From Sinorhizobium medicae (GTDB lineage: Bacteria > Pseudomonadota > Alphaproteobacteria > Rhizobiales > Rhizobiaceae), in assembly GCF_007827695.1 (NCBI RefSeq), contig NZ_VITA01000001.1:248001-312000 (forward strand): a DNA stretch of 64,000 bases, given 5' to 3'. Made by a program: the position numbers and the translations under genes. This document shows, piece after piece, positions 63,938-64,000 of the stretch; the stretch's first letter is position 1, and every line of letters begins with the position of its first letter. Under the pieces are notes generated by a model. The model was not told the origin of the DNA and searched no databases. It was given only the letters and a program-made list of their open reading frames with translations.

Positions 63938-64000
63938 TGAATAGCAATGTCGCAGCGCAGGGCACGAATTCGCCCCTCGTTCGCTCAAGACGGCGCATGC
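63938..64000 (+). CDS. iatP: Inositol-type ABC permease, N-terminal 21 codons (cut by window edge)
   Basis: ATG 63938 follows GGGAGGAAAGAAA and opens MNSNVAAQGTNSPLVRSRRR before the window ends. Identity is inferred from position after the binding protein and ATPase. No membrane segment is yet visible. Confidence 0.6.

Overview
The window looks like a stretch of an Ensifer/Sinorhizobium (Rhizobiaceae) replicon. It is GC-rich and densely packed with sugar and sugar-acid ABC transporter operons, each paired with a LacI, IclR or LysR regulator. It also carries the interspersed palindromic repeats typical of rhizobia. The gene set (ttuD-glxR-hyi-gcl, ligD-ku, a second glycogen synthase, an inositol-type ABC operon) matches my memory of part of the S. 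meliloti pSymB chromid. That assignment is recall, not a search result. There are no rRNA, tRNA, CRISPR, phage or IS genes.

Layout. 0-8 kb: a tetronate (threonate/erythronate) catabolic operon (ltnD-otnI-otnK) runs convergently to an RbsACB-type ABC operon, which is divergent from its own LacI regulator. 8-20.5 kb: a DUF1349 protein and a TonB-like DUF930 protein lead into a purine/glyoxylate block. This block has allA, ttuD, glxR, hyi, gcl and an IclR regulator, then an orphan RTX protein, a LysR regulator and a ureidoglycine aminohydrolase. Together these enzymes can take ureidoglycine through glyoxylate and tartronate semialdehyde to phosphoglycerate.

20.5-26.5 kb: a tightly coupled NHEJ DNA-repair operon of ligD, ku, a BRCT-like/TPR protein, an alpha/beta hydrolase and an exonuclease III. 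26.7-40 kb: a catabolic island of unknown substrate. It contains a tandem SnoaL-like protein, a hydrolase, an amidase with a GatC/AtzG-like small partner, an RraA-family protein, a bicupin, LacI, an SDR, a HisD-like dehydrogenase and an ABC importer. Four near-identical copies of one 14-bp LacI-type palindrome sit upstream of its three transcription units.

40-46.5 kb: a frameshifted RocB-like M20 hydrolase, an EmrAB-type efflux pair, a secreted cupin and an NmrA-like oxidoreductase. 46.5-52.3 kb: a winged-helix/TPR regulator, a receiver-only response regulator, a CheB-CheR-PAS-HWE hybrid kinase and a YbhB-like protein. The gap before glgA carries a candidate general-stress promoter and a terminator-like hairpin. 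52.8-59 kb: glgA, an EamA exporter, an orphan amino-acid binding protein, a class III cyclase, and a divergent pair of alkylation-repair enzymes.

59-64 kb: a beta-hydroxyacid dehydrogenase, a TIM-barrel isomerase and the start of an inositol-type ABC operon (binding protein, ATPase, first codons of the permease). Both the isomerase gene and the binding-protein gene are preceded by exact GGAA-N6-TTCC palindromes, the motif I recall for IolR in S. meliloti. This ties the end of the window to inositol use.
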